From positions 687,346 to 751,345 of the forward strand of contig WBMW01000147.1 of assembly GCA_013396635.1 (NCBI GenBank): a stretch of DNA of 64,000 nucleotides. The letters are read 5' to 3'. The notes under the pieces are model-generated. The model ran no database searches. It saw nothing but the letters and a program-made list of their open reading frames with translations, and was not told where the DNA came from. Origin of the DNA: Penelope pileata. Taxonomy: Eukaryota; Chordata; Aves; Galliformes; Cracidae. Shown here in pieces: positions 39,201 through 49,200 of the stretch; positions within the stretch are counted from its first letter, which is position 1; each line of letters begins with the position of its first letter. A program made the translations under genes and the position numbers.

Positions 39201-40143
39201 GGACTTGTGGAACTCCTCTTCTGGCTGTGAAACTCCAGCTCTGACCCTTCAATGCCCATACTGAAGTTTTGCTGGTAGTCTGCTTGGAAATTGGGTAATG
39301 GGAAAAAAAATTGGGAAATTGGGTAAAACTCTTCGTGGGAGAGTCTCAGTTATTGGCATTAAACAGTGCAGTCCTCTCTGCTAACTGAAAGCAGCAGACA
39401 TTTCTAGCTGATGAAATATGGGCTTACCAGGAACATTTTTGCTTTTCAACAGGACCAAGTAAGCAAATTCCAAGAGAGAAGTTAAATTGGTCAAAAATCA
39501 GCACTGTTTTTGTGTCATTATCCTTAAGCAGTGTCTGCAGAATGTCAGACTGATGTTTTCCTGGGTTTTTCCCCCAACAGAACTCATTGTGAAGACACCA
39601 ACACCACGTCCCCGGCTGAGGACCACGACCGAGGCCCCGGGGAGAGGCTGGCCAGACCCCGCCACATCCCACATGCCGGCTCTGGACCGAGTGGACCAAG
39701 CCCCAGTGAACCGCAGCAGGATGCTGGTCCCCACCCCAGCACCAAGCCCCAAGCCCAGGAAGGAGGAAAGGAAGGGACAGCGCAGGAAGAAGAAACCCCG
39801 TAACGGGGCTGTGCGGCTGATGGATGGTGGCAGCCGCGGACGGAGCTGGGGCCGGGTGGAGGTCTACATTGATGGCGAGTGGGGCACAGTGTGCGATGAT
39901 GGCTGGAGCTCGGCCGGCGCCGCTGTGGTGTGCCGCCAGCTGGGCTTCCCCTATGTGGTGCGGGCCAGCAAGAAGGCAGAATTTGGGGAAGGGACCTCAC
40001 TTCGTATTCTCCTGGATGATGTCCAGTGCTCCGGGCAGGAGAAGACACTGCTGGAGTGCGCCCACGCTGAGGTTGGTGTGCACAACTGCTCCCACGAGGA
40101 GGATGCTGGTGTGGTGTGCAGCCGGGAGGAGGTGGTGGACTGA
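23976..40143 (+). CDS. HHIPL1: Hedgehog-interacting protein-like 1 (HHIPL1), 9 exons, N-terminus incomplete
   Basis: This is a secreted glycoprotein of the HHIP family, linked in mammals to Sonic hedgehog signalling and vascular disease. Joined exons: 23976-24173, 27347-27993, 30151-30294, 30586-30914, 32918-33044, 33699-33844, 35152-35233, 36830-36912, 39581-40143. All introns are GT-AG and phases agree, giving 772 codons from the HPQCLDF start of the mature protein to a TGA stop. Human HHIPL1 is about 782 aa including its signal peptide, so essentially the whole mature protein is present. In order: Cys-rich HHIP-N/folate-receptor-like region (about 1-168), six-bladed glucose/sorbosone-dehydrogenase-type propeller (about 170-555), Pro/Thr/basic linker (about 565-660) and C-terminal SRCR domain (663-765). 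N-glycosylation sequons include N436 and N754. The start codon and signal peptide are not readable, because a lone N at 23964 sits just before the mature start. No internal stop or frameshift is seen after that. Confidence 0.95.
24174..27346. other. HHIPL1: HHIPL1 intron 1
   Basis: GC-rich at the 5' end, AT-rich later. It holds a CR1 relic near 26.9 kb and an AT-rich stretch (about 26030-26190) of unknown role. Open frames near 24.2-24.9 kb reflect high GC content rather than coding. Confidence 0.8.
26879..26930 (+). mobile_element. CR1 LINE 3'-end relic
   Basis: Contains the CR1 3'-terminal signature GATGATCCTTAAGGGCCC-type sequence, CTTCCAACCCAAGCC and a degenerate TTCTATGACTT tail, in + orientation. 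Confidence 0.75.
27347..27993 (+). CDS. HHIPL1: HHIPL1 exon 2
   Basis: The largest internal exon. It completes the Cys-rich domain (ECSPYAAHLYDAEDP, CQDYC, FCRYLSLEDTDYCF, GCLQLC) and opens the propeller at EVANGLRNPVAMV (about residue 169 onward). It also carries the GDERGFLGIVFHP motif at 227-239 and the sequon N215. The acceptor is TTCTAG, the donor GTATTG, and the exon ends in phase 2 within an Arg codon. Confidence 0.97.
27994..30150. other. HHIPL1: HHIPL1 intron 2
   Basis: About 2.2 kb, AT-rich, with a short TATG-type simple repeat near 28.3 kb. No other feature is recognised. Confidence 0.85.
30151..30294 (+). CDS. HHIPL1: HHIPL1 exon 3
   Basis: Encodes the NHNGGELLFGDDGYLYIF-TGDGG blade motif (about residues 293-315) shared with bacterial PQQ-dependent aldose sugar dehydrogenases. 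It ends in GNAQNK across the phase-2 junction. ATTAG acceptor, GTATGA donor. Confidence 0.96.
30586..30914 (+). CDS. HHIPL1: HHIPL1 exon 4
   Basis: Residues 331-439: SALLGKVLRIDV, PEVYAYGVRNMWRCSFDRG, GDVGQNKYEEIDIV and NYGWRAKEGFSCYD, all propeller blades of the family. Carries the N436 sequon. CACAG acceptor, GTAAAT donor, ends in phase 1. Confidence 0.97.
31156..31198. repeat. (TA)n-rich simple repeat
   Basis: Imperfect ATATATA, AGTATATATAA and GATATAT blocks. Confidence 0.85.
32546..32666 (+). mobile_element. CR1 LINE 3' end
   Basis: Clear CR1 3' terminus: GAGCAGCCTGGTCTAGTGGG, then a GTTGGAACAAGGTGATCTC block, CCCTTCCAACC and the diagnostic tandem TTCTGTGATTCTGTGATTCT end. It lies within intron 4 of HHIPL1, in the same orientation as the gene. 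Confidence 0.92.
32918..33044 (+). CDS. HHIPL1: HHIPL1 exon 5
   Basis: Residues 441-481 plus split codons: LPIYAYPHKMGKSVTGG, YVYRGCESPNLNGLYIF, GDFMSG. This is a late propeller blade. CTACAG acceptor, GTAAGT donor, phase 2 end. Confidence 0.97.
33699..33844 (+). CDS. HHIPL1: HHIPL1 exon 6
   Basis: Residues 483-530: RLMSLKEDHATGEWQYSE, ICMGTGQTC, FPGLINNYYQYIISFAEDEA. A very long T-rich polypyrimidine tract (33658-33697) precedes the TTTGCAG acceptor. GTAGTC donor. Confidence 0.96.
35152..35233 (+). CDS. HHIPL1: HHIPL1 exon 7
   Basis: Residues 532-557: ELYFMSTGVPSATAPHGVVY then KVVDTSR, the end of the propeller. CCTAG acceptor; GTAGGG donor, with an Arg codon split AG|G. Confidence 0.95.
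35234..36829. other. HHIPL1: HHIPL1 intron 7
   Basis: About 1.6 kb, AT-rich, with an A-rich AATAAATAAAT block around 35838-35862. No gene or transposon recognised. Confidence 0.8.
36830..36912 (+). CDS. HHIPL1: HHIPL1 exon 8
   Basis: Residues 559-585: RAPPGKCRVEPLPVKVKSK then LIKFVPKE, which closely follows the family pattern after the propeller and begins the basic linker. TCACAG acceptor, GTAAGT donor. Confidence 0.95.
36913..39580. other. HHIPL1: HHIPL1 intron 8
   Basis: About 2.7 kb, AT-rich, with short T runs (38001-38012) and a small local duplication of GGGAAATTGGGTAA-like sequence near 39285-39325. Nothing else recognised. Confidence 0.8.
39581..40143 (+). CDS. HHIPL1: HHIPL1 exon 9 (linker and SRCR domain, stop)
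   Basis: Residues 587-772 and the TGA stop. First comes a Pro/Thr/Arg-rich linker ending in a strongly basic cluster around residues 644-659 (ERKGQRRKKKPR). Then comes a group A scavenger-receptor Cys-rich domain (663-765) from VRLMDGGS to DAGVVCS with all six expected cysteines: TVCDD, VVCRQL, VQCSG, LECAH, HNCSH, VVCSR. The exon is much more GC-rich than its flanks. CCAACAG acceptor. Confidence 0.97.
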
Positions 40144-41340
40144 TGATGGGCGCTGGAGAAGGCAGCTGAGGGACGGAGAGCACGTCCCTTTGAGGAAGGC
40201 TTGCTCTGCCTGGGGGATGCTGCCTCTGTTTGAAGTAATCTTGGGGTTTTCTTCATCCACATGCATCTGCCTTGGAGGGAAAGAAAAATTAAAACCGAAC
40301 GGTGACTTGAGTGTGTCATGGGTAATGGATGGGTTTGTGTGGGGTCTTTTACACGAAGAAAAACCCAAACCTCAGCAATTACAGACAAGAAAAAAGATGC
40401 ATCCTGTTGCTCTTTCACCTTACAAAATGCAACATTCCACACCCACGCTTCTCAATGTTTTGCTGAAAAAGAAATTCCCAAATGACCATGTTTCAGTCTT
40501 TCTTATGCAGGTGTTTGCATTGTTTTCCTTGCTTTGCTGATTGTAGCTCTCAGTGGTGGTATCTAAGTATGCCTAAGTCAGTGCCTTTCTTTGCAGAACA
40601 CAGAAGTAGAAGTTTTTGTTAACTTTCCCTTCACTAGTTTAAAGGAAAATGATTCTCTTGTAATGCTTAACATTGGCGTAAGTCTATGGATTATCAAAGA
40701 TAACTGCATCTAAGCAACAATCAGGTAAATTCAAAAATGTTATAGCATACTGCCTAGAAAACACTTCTTCAGGTTACACTTGTCTGAGTGAGAAGAAAAT
40801 CTGATCTTTTTTACATGAACAGAATCATCATCCAGTTTATCCCAGGAGATACTTTGTACACGTTCTCCACTTTATCAAGCATCATGAAACCACATATTTT
40901 TTGCACGATTTTCACAGCTGTGAAGGATGTAATGTACTAATAACCCTGTAATATTTACCTCTTTTTAAAAAAATATTAAAAAAAAAACCAACATGACAAC
41001 TCACATTGTCTTAAATTTGTTTTTCACTAGTGTAGTGACTGGAGACACCATTTTTTCCTCTTTTGCAGTCTCTCTGCATATTATAGCATTTTGCCTGGTT
41101 ATTATTTTTATTCCTGATGTGGTCAGGGTAGGTTTTATCTTATTGCTTACACAAGAACATGAGAAACATGAAATGAAAAAAATGCAAAATGCCTACTGCA
41201 TCCAGCAAAGTCCGGAAGTCCTTGTGTCTAAGGCTCTTCCTACGGAAGTTTATTTTAATTCCCCAGTTTCAAGTTGACAGTGTCCTCTTAAGCCCAAAAC
41301 ATTGGTGCATATTGTGAATAAATGACTTTTCCTGAACTTT
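40144..41340 (+). other. HHIPL1: Probable HHIPL1 3'UTR
   Basis: Sequence after the TGA becomes AT-rich and non-coding. A canonical AATAAA occurs at 41317-41322, and weaker ATTAAA sites occur from 40288. The true cleavage site is not provable from sequence. Confidence 0.55.
41317..41322 (+). terminator. HHIPL1: Polyadenylation signal AATAAA (HHIPL1 candidate)
   Basis: First canonical AATAAA after the HHIPL1 stop, about 1.17 kb downstream. ATTAAA at 40288-40293 is an alternative that would give a very short 3'UTR. Confidence 0.5.
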
Positions 41341-42270
41341 CTCACATTTCCATTACATGCTTTTTGATATTAAAGAATGCCTTCTCTATAAAAATGCAAA
41401 TGATCAGAAAAACACTCCCTGCTTCTTATTAAGCATAAAGGGGAGAATAGGCATCTAAAGTGTCTTTTACAGATTACTGCTTTCATTAGAAAACCCAGGG
41501 ATGCTGTCAGGAGCCAACCTGTCATTAGGCCTTTCCCGCTGCAGTGAAGGTGCATCTGCGTAAAGTGCAGAAGTTCACTGCAAGCACATCAAAATGTTCA
41601 GGAAACAAGAGAGCCCTTTGTGAATGCTCCTATTAAAAGAGCTGGCAGCTATTGAGCTGATGGAACCAGAGGGCTGGAAGAAAACAGAAAGTGAAGATAC
41701 AATCTTTCTTCTTCAGAATTCCTCTTCCGCTTCTTTTGGTTCCTTAGCCAAATTTCAGCTAGCTCTAGCTGGGAGATTTTAGAGAAAATCGTGATCATGG
41801 TTACGCTTGAAAATTTCTGGGTAAAAAAAATGGCATGAATAACAGCAGATTCTTTGAAGTAATAGAGATGATGCAGGGATATCTGCTCCAGACCAATTAG
41901 ACAGGAATTTCCCTATCATTTTCCAGGTACATAGCTATGCATGACTTAACTCTTTGCACCCCATGCCTGTTCCAGCCTGCCTGAGCCTCCCAAGGGAAGT
42001 GAAGGCCCCAGCTCTGTGCCAGCTCAGCTCTGCCTGCTGCCACCCCACAGCCAGCAGCACCTAGGGGCACAGGGCTACATTTAAACACCTGGTATGTCAC
42101 CTGCTGTTTAATAGAGTTCTTACTGGTAGCATTTTTCATCATTTCCAAACGCATTTATATACCAACCAGGATGTCACGTAAATTGAGCTGTGCATAAACT
42201 GATAAACGTTCCTGCTACATTTGAACATGCTGTTACATCAACCTGGATGCTGAAGCAACGTAAGGGTCTT

Positions 42271-42318
42271 AAAAAAAAAACAAAAAACAAAAAACAAAAC
42301 AAAACAAAAAAAAAAAAC
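42271..42318. repeat. A-rich (CAAAA)n simple repeat
   Basis: A10 followed by repeated CAAAAAA, CAAAAAC and CAAAAC units and a second long A tract. Confidence 0.9.
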
Positions 42319-45300
42319 AGAATAATGGTGGCTACCAGAGTGCAGCTGCTCTTCTCCACATGCTGTGTGGCAGTCCCAGAGCCTTGCCAAACAGTGATGT
42401 GGTTTGTTGCTGTCTCTCCTGATTCATCTCTGTGACTGAGGCTGGAGCATCTACACTTTTCCTTACGCTGTTGCAGAGCAAAAGTGCTGTGTTAGCACAG
42501 CTGCATCACACAGAGAACCCATCACATCTCTACAGAAACGGTGCAGAACCAGCCTTGCTCCTCTTTTTCTTTGTCTCCAAGGCAGAAGGGCTGTGCACAG
42601 AGCTCAATTTTATTCACTTAACGTTGCTTATGGTACCCCACCGGCAGCCCAACCACTGCTGCGCTGTGTCACAGCCTGGTGTAGATGTTACCTTTAGGCC
42701 AAAACCACTTGAGCTTACCACCTTCTTTCCAAGGGATTCAAGAGATGATTCTGCTATGAGTATGTGGGATAAAATCTACCCCAGAGCTGGTGAGACAGAC
42801 AGGGTGTTGCAGCACTGAGTGCTGGCAAAGCTCTCCCTGATGCTCAGAGCCAGGTGGATGTGCCGTGGAGACATACTCATGCAGAGGGAGCTGAATGCTG
42901 GAGGGAGCTGAAGCTCTGAGCTTCTCTGTATCAGGTTGCAGGGCATGGACAGCATAAGGTGTGTATTACATTACCAAGCACGGTGGCCTGTAATTAAATA
43001 ATGCTGAAGCCATGACTCAAGGCCATGATTCAGCAGTAGCACTGTGGGTGATGCTGGCTCCAGCACAGCATGTGGGCAGGAGAGCATGGGCCAGGGGACC
43101 CCACTGCACGTGCTGCCATGAACTGTCTCCTTCCTGTACCCCCCGACCAGCCTCACCCACGTCTTGCCAGTCAGACCTGGCATCAGCTCGGATGTCTCAG
43201 GGGACCCTGGGACACATCCTTCCTCCTGTGCTCACTCCCTTAGATAACTTCTGACATAAACATGAATTTTTCTATTAGAAAAGCTCTAAGCACTGCTTGG
43301 TAACTAACAATTGCATGCCAATTTCAACTTCAAAGAATTCACGGTTTTTATCTGTCAAACAAACAATTCCCAAGCCCATGGGACGTGTGTCAATACCATG
43401 CTGCCTTGTACATGGCTTTCCCCAGGTTTTTCTTGTCTAGATTTCAGTCTGGGGCACAGGTGCAGCTATACAGCCGCCTCAAGCAATGTTTTAATGCAGT
43501 CAGGAAAGCAGTTAGGATGGAAACTGCCATCTTCTTTTAACAATATTGTAGTAAATAGAGACACTGTTTTTAAGGAAAAGAATCTGCAGTGTTGAGGCAG
43601 GTGTGAGCACTGACATGAAGTACCTCACTCCTAAGGGCATTAGCTGACGGCAACACCTAAACCCTCGGGATGCCCTCATTTAGCACTAACAGCCTTGCCA
43701 ATTACTTGCCAGCTCTGTGTGGGAACGTTTTATTGATTGAGAAGGATCGACTTGCTTTTCCTGTCCCTATGGGGCTCAGCATACATGAGCTGGGTGACAA
43801 CTGTCTCAGGGTGAAGATCTGCTAAGGTCTGTACTTGGTGGGGTTGGGTGTATACCTAAGCCCACTGTAGGTTTTATTCCCCAAAGGTTCAGTTGACTCC
43901 TGTATCCAATGTACTTTAATTTGTGGCAAAATCTCCACGTGTAGCTCAGTGCTTTTATTATGCACTGTTGCTTTTCTGGGAGTTTCTTTGTCCATACCTG
44001 CTTCAGTGAGGTGGCTCTGATGGCCTTGGAAGGTGAAAGGTCCAGCACTGCCCAACAGAGACCTGAAGCAAAAGGCTTTATCCTGATAAAACCAAGACAT
44101 CACGCCCCAAAGTTAGCTTAGGGATCATGCCCTCAAGCTGTGTCACAGAGGGTGTCACATCTGGTTGTACTCATGAGCAGTGAGGAGCAGCATGGATGCT
44201 GCAGTTGGCTGCTTTCAGAGGGCACTGCTGGCGCACCTTGGGGTATAGGGAGCTAAAACCTTGTGCTCAGCCCTGCCACCTGCACAGAGCTTCACCCACA
44301 AGCACTCAATAAGCTGTTAATTTCTTTATCACCTGGGCAGGAAAGGGCTCCATCTAGCCAGGAGGGAAAAGAATTAGCATGCCAAAAAAGCTAGGTAGAG
44401 CAGAAACGAATCTGTTGGACAGCATAGTTTAGATGGTTTCTGTTGTTGCAATAGTGAGAAAAAACTAAATCTGGGGCTCCAGAGAGGACTGGAGCACATT
44501 TGGGTGTCAGTACCCCCAAATAACAATTTGTTTTGCCTACACTCATGCTGGTAAGAAAGTGACACCAGGAAACATTTCCTGGCACTGGCAGTAAATGGGC
44601 TGTGCTACCAACTTCCCAAGCAGCACCAGCACCTTCCCAGCACCTTCCTGGGCCAGGTGAGAAATTAGCACTGGTCCAGGACCCTTCCTGTTAGCCCTTT
44701 TGATAATGTGTGTCTGTATGATACAGAATTAAAAATCTCTTTGGAGCTGATCAAAAGTATACAAAGACAAAATGATGGCTTAATTTCTGTGGAGCTGCTT
44801 TTGAACATGTGAATGTATCACTAGTAGTTGGAGTGCTCACTTTTTACTTTTCCTTTCCTTTTACTGTGTATGGTGTGGTGTATTGTGGTTTAGGTAGATG
44901 CCAGATGAGTTGTAGACCATAAGGTATTTCATTGTTTGTGTGTAGCAATTCTTTAACCTAGGGCCTTAGGCCATTTTTGCTCTGTCCAACTTTCCAATTT
45001 GTACAGATACGTCAGAGCAACAAGGCACTTCTGGAGGAAGCAGCAGGGGCAAATTTGGGAGCTGTGGTCCCTGAGGCCCTTGCCATGCACAGGAGAGTGG
45101 GGAAAGTTGCTGCACTGCAATTGTCTCTTAGGGCATCTGCAGTTCTGCACAGGTGGGTTGAGAAGCTCTTGTACCAGCTGAGGTTTTGACACAGGAAGAG
45201 CAGTGGAACGGGAAATAATCCTTCAAGCTTTATCACTGAAGAAAGACCTAATTTCAGTTATTTTTGAACAGAAGTGATGTTTTTCTTTTAATTTTATTCA

Positions 45301-46630
45301 TAGCTGGGTTTAAAATAAGGTTGCGCATTGCAACTGTGTTGGCAACACAATTTAAGTCCATATTTTGTAGTATTGCATATAAGATTGCAATTCATTTTAT
45401 ATAATAAATTTTTTTTTTTAAGATGAAGTATGTGTTTTTTCTTTTCAGCCAGCATATGAATGAATGTAAGCGCACAGCAGCAAATATCTCCCTGTGTATT
45501 GTAAGTGGCCAGTGACAGAGATGCAGGCACTGATGGTTTAAGGGGAGGGAAATTAAGGTAAATGCATCTCCTGTATTTGTATTCTGTGCAATCTTACTCT
45601 AAATAAGTTAATATTCCTCCATACTTTTCACATTGGCTGTCATAGTAAAAACGAAGGAGATCAGATATTGTTACTTGGCCAGCAGCAGAACAAGACGGGG
45701 TGTGGAGGCTTATTTCAATGAATATTTTAAAACCTGGTTGTACTCTTCAGACAGAATTGCAGCGAGCTGGAGAACTGTCTGCTGGCGTTGCATCCCAGTG
45801 CCATGTTCAAAGACACACAGAATATTTTTCTGTCTAAGCTCTTTGGGTATTTTAGAGTCAATGGTCAGCTGAGCTGCAATCCTGCAGCAGCAAAGCTGGA
45901 GAATATCAATTTTCTGTACAGAGTTTTGTAATCCTTGGAGCAGAGTGCTTCATTTTTTGTGCTGTTAAAAGTAAATGGTTATTTGTCACAATGTAGCAAC
46001 AATGTGAGACGAAGCAAGAGGCAAGTGAAGGCACAGTGCAAGTTACCTTCAGTTAAACAAAACGTTTTGATTTTTCACCTTCTGTACCAACACCTGCATG
46101 CCTGCACTAGGGACCCTGTGCCTTAGGCACAGCCAAATCCTGCCAGCACAGTGCCACGTGTGGGACTTCCTGAGGTGCAGCAGAGCTGGACAGAAGGACT
46201 GAAAATCCCAAACAGCGGTCAGTCCTCAGATCCCACCAGGACAGTGCTTCTGACCAGGAACTGAGGACACACCTAGTAAAATCAGTCCTGAAATGTGTAT
46301 TTCCACTGCACATGGATGAAGCACATTGCTTATGTGAGCCCCAGACTCCACAAATTCCATATGGACCTTTAGGCAGGGGGCTGAATTGAGACTGAATTCT
46401 CCGGGAGAGGTACTGATTTAATTGCCATCTGCACTGAACCAGTAGCATACAGCAGATGGAGGCATTTCACAACAAAGTTAAAAGCTCTTTATTTAGAAAT
46501 GCGTTTTGTTGGCACATTCAGGTTGCCCTGGGATCCCCAGCCCTTCTTTGTGTAGCATTTGGGTCCCAGGCAGATGACAAGCAGCACAGTGACTTTGGAT
46601 CATGTCCTTCACTCAAGGGTATAGAAACAT

Positions 46631-46698
46631 GTTGGAATACAAGCAAAAGTTTTTATTAAAGCTTGTTAGAATGCAAACAGAAGCTTTTATTAAAGCTT
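46631..46698. repeat. 34-bp direct tandem duplication, two copies
   Basis: The copies at 46631-46664 and 46665-46698 are exactly adjacent and the same length. Both begin GTT.GAAT.CAA and end TTTTATTAAAGCTT. They differ at five positions, all transitions, so the duplication is not recent. Confidence 0.85.
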
Positions 46699-47424
46699 AT
46701 CTTCTAAGATTGAAATGTAATTTCCGCAACCTTCTCAGGCTGAGTACTTATGGAAGGTGAATTATCAGCTGATGATTACATTTACATGAGAAGCTTAATT
46801 CTGAGACTTGCCTATTCTAATCAGGGATGAGAACTACATTGCATGGCCTCTCTACCCCATGAAAATGTATAAAATACCAAATATTTTATCACCTATTAAA
46901 TACACCCTGGGAGCTGCTTGCAAGCAAGGTACAAGCAGGAATTTGCTATCAGAAATATTCTAAGAGTGAATTTGAATGAATGAACCTTACAGATAATTAT
47001 CTTCTACTCCTGAATAATTCCGAAAAAAATCATCAATGAAACTCAGAAAATCGATAGTTCATCATGAAGCTCACTGAGTGGCTTTAAAGATGGAATTTCA
47101 TTAGCTAGTCTCAATTTCTAAGCACCTTCTCTGAGTGATGCTGTTCTTGTGCTGAGCTATATCTTTCCTAGTGATTGGTATTCACATCACGAGATCATGG
47201 TGTGTGCTGCCTGACCAAATGGGAAGGAATTTTTTTTTTTTCTAAAAGCAAGAGGTTATAACACTCCAATCTTGATAGGAAATAAGATCTACTTGCAAGT
47301 AAGATAAATTGGAACAGTAGTTGGTCTTCGAGAATACACCAACAATGCAATTTCCAGATTAAAAAATATTGGTGTGGAAATATGTGTGTCCAAAACACAG
47401 GGGAAAATCATTTCAGGGTTGTTG

Positions 47425-47784
47425 TCTAGAAGATTGTCATCTGGAGAAAAGAAGGCTCCAGGGAGACCTCATTGCAGCCTTCCGGTACCTAAAGGGAGGG
47501 AGATGACTTTTTTCATGGTCTGATAGTGGCAAGACAAGGGGGAATGGTTTTAAACTAAAAGAGGGGAGATTTCGATTAGACACCAGGAGGAAAATCTTCA
47601 CACTGAGAGTGGTGAGGCCCTGGCACAGCTGCCCAGAGAGCTGTGGGTGCCTCATCCCCGGAGGTGCTCAGGGCCAGGCTGGATGGGGCCCTGGGCAGCC
47701 TGAGCTGGTGGGTGGCACCCACAGGGGGGCTGGAGCTGGAGGGGCTTTAAGGCCTCTTCCAACCCAAGCCATTCTGTGATTCAA
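47425..47784 (+). mobile_element. CR1 LINE 3' fragment
   Basis: Matches the CR1 3' region in order: CTGGAGAAAAGAAGGCTCCA, a GGTGAGGCCCTGGCACAGCT block, GAGGTGCTCAGGGCCAGGCT, CTGGATGGGGCCCTGGGCAG and the end CCTCTTCCAACCCAAGCCAT followed by TCTGTGATTC. It is 5'-truncated with an internal deletion, and oriented +. Confidence 0.93.
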
Positions 47785-48049
47785 TTATTTCAAACCAAAG
47801 AAAGAAGTACTGATTCAAGAAAAATCAATGTTAAGATTAAATTTCACAGAAATCCAAACAATAAATATATATATATTAAATGGAAGTGGCTTTTGCTCCC
47901 TGGTGCATTGACAGGGATGAATTTGAGTTCTAGTATTTCGTAACATTTGACCACTCTCAAGACGTGGTGGTTCTCAGAGGCTGAGATGGGATGTGGCATT
48001 TTTCTGAGGTGCACCAGGGCCAGCACTGCTGGGTGAGGGGAGGGATTGT

Positions 48050-48590
48050 TCCACTCTGCTCTGTGCCACGCGGCCTCACCTCGAGCTCTGTGTGCAGGTT
48101 TGGACACTGCAGCACAAGAAGGACATAAACTATTAGACAGCATCCAAAGGAGGGCTGTGAAGGTATTTAAAGGTCCAGGTGGCAGTATGTGTGAGGAGCG
48201 GCTGAGATCACTGGGTTTGTGCAGCCCAGAGCAGAGGAGGCTGAGGGGAGGCCTCATGGCGGCCTGCAGCTCCTCACAGGGAGCGGAGGGGCAGCGCTGA
48301 GCTCTGCTCTCAGGTGACAGTGACAGGGCCTGAGGGAATGGCATGGAGCTGTGTCAGGGGAGGGGCAGGTGGGGGTTAGGGAAAGGTTCTGCGCCAGAGG
48401 GCGGTGGGCATGGCATGGGCTGCCCAGGGCAGTGGGCACGGCCCCATGCTACTGAGCTCAAGGAGCATTTGGACCGTGCTCTCAGACACAGGGTTTGGAT
48501 TCTGGGTGGCCCTGTGTGGAGTTGGACGCAATGGTCCTTGCAAGTCCCTTCCAACTCGGGACATTCTGTGATTGTAAGGTTCTGTGATTG
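48050..48590 (+). mobile_element. CR1 LINE 3' fragment adjoining the CYP46A1 promoter
   Basis: About 540 bp of CR1 3' sequence: the GCGGCCTCACCTCGAGCTCT start, a GAGGAGCGGCTGAGATCACT block, CAGAGCAGAGGAGGCTGAGG, CCTCATGGCGGCCTGCAGCT, GGAGTTGGACGCAATGGTCC, and a terminal ACATTCTGTGATTG followed by GTTCTGTGATTG. It ends about 280 bp before the CYP46A1 start codon. Its frame is broken, so no reverse transcriptase is encoded. Confidence 0.93.
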
Positions 48591-48639
48591 CCCTACACAA
48601 TGCAAAGCGTTAAAACGCTGCAGGCCACGGGACGTGCTG

Positions 48640-49200
48640 TGGCGCAGCTCTCTCCACCCGCAGGCTGGATTCGGGGAGATCGCGGTCAGGTGAGCCCGGC
48701 GGCTCCCGCCTGGCGCTTCTTACAGGCCCCGCCAGAGCTGCCCCTGCCTCCCGGGGAGCGGCACCGCTGCTGCCCCGCGGTCCCGCAGTTAACGCCCAGC
48801 TCCAGCCTCCGCCTCGCCCCGGGCCGTGCGGCGCGGCGCCGCCCCGTGCAGCAGGGCAGCAGTCGGGCAGCCATGGCGGCGCTGGGCTGGCTGCTGCTGT
48901 TGCTGCTGGCGCTGGCGCTGCTGGCGGCGGGGCTGTACTGCTGCTACTTGAGGCACATCCACGCCAAGTACGACCACATCCCCGGCGCCCCGCGCGAGAG
49001 GTAAGCGCGGCCCGCGGCGCCGCCGGGAGCCATTTCCGTGCAGGGCTTCCGCCGCGTGCGGCTGCCGCGCAGCCTGAGCCGAGGGCCGGGGCCGGGCCGC
49101 GGTGTGCGGCGGGGGTCAGCGGGGCTCGCCGGCGAGCAGCCAGCCCCGCCGCTGTCTGTGCGGAGCGGGGAGCCTCCAGAAGGCCGGCACGGCAAGGACA
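48640..49200 (+). promoter_or_regulatory. CYP46A1: CpG island promoter of CYP46A1
   Basis: A GC/CpG-dense block surrounds exon 1 and starts right after the upstream CR1. I see no TATA box, which fits the GC-rich TATA-less promoter described for mammalian CYP46A1. The transcription start probably lies within the roughly 200 bp before the ATG at 48873. Confidence 0.65.
48873..49000 (+). CDS. CYP46A1: CYP46A1 exon 1 (membrane anchor)
   Basis: The ATG is in a strong Kozak context (GCCATGG). It encodes a hydrophobic Leu/Ala anchor (GWLLLLLLALALLAAGLYCC) followed by HIHAKYDHIPGAPRE, the usual P450 signal-anchor and proline hinge. GTAAGC donor; Ser codon split AG|C. Confidence 0.95.

Larger units (their letters stand above)
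41341..47424. other. Intergenic DNA between HHIPL1 and CYP46A1
   Basis: About 6 kb without a supported gene. It holds an A-rich repeat at 42271-42318 and a 34-bp tandem duplication at 46631-46698. Open frames are scattered and unrelated to known families. Confidence 0.65.

Noticed and set aside
39584..40540. Overlapping frames on both strands of the HHIPL1 terminal exon
   Set aside because: The in-frame SRCR domain with six placed cysteines explains the sequence; the others are shadows of a GC-rich exon.
48050..48693. Open frames in the CYP46A1 upstream region
   Set aside because: They translate CR1 3' sequence, which is not part of an intact reverse transcriptase here.
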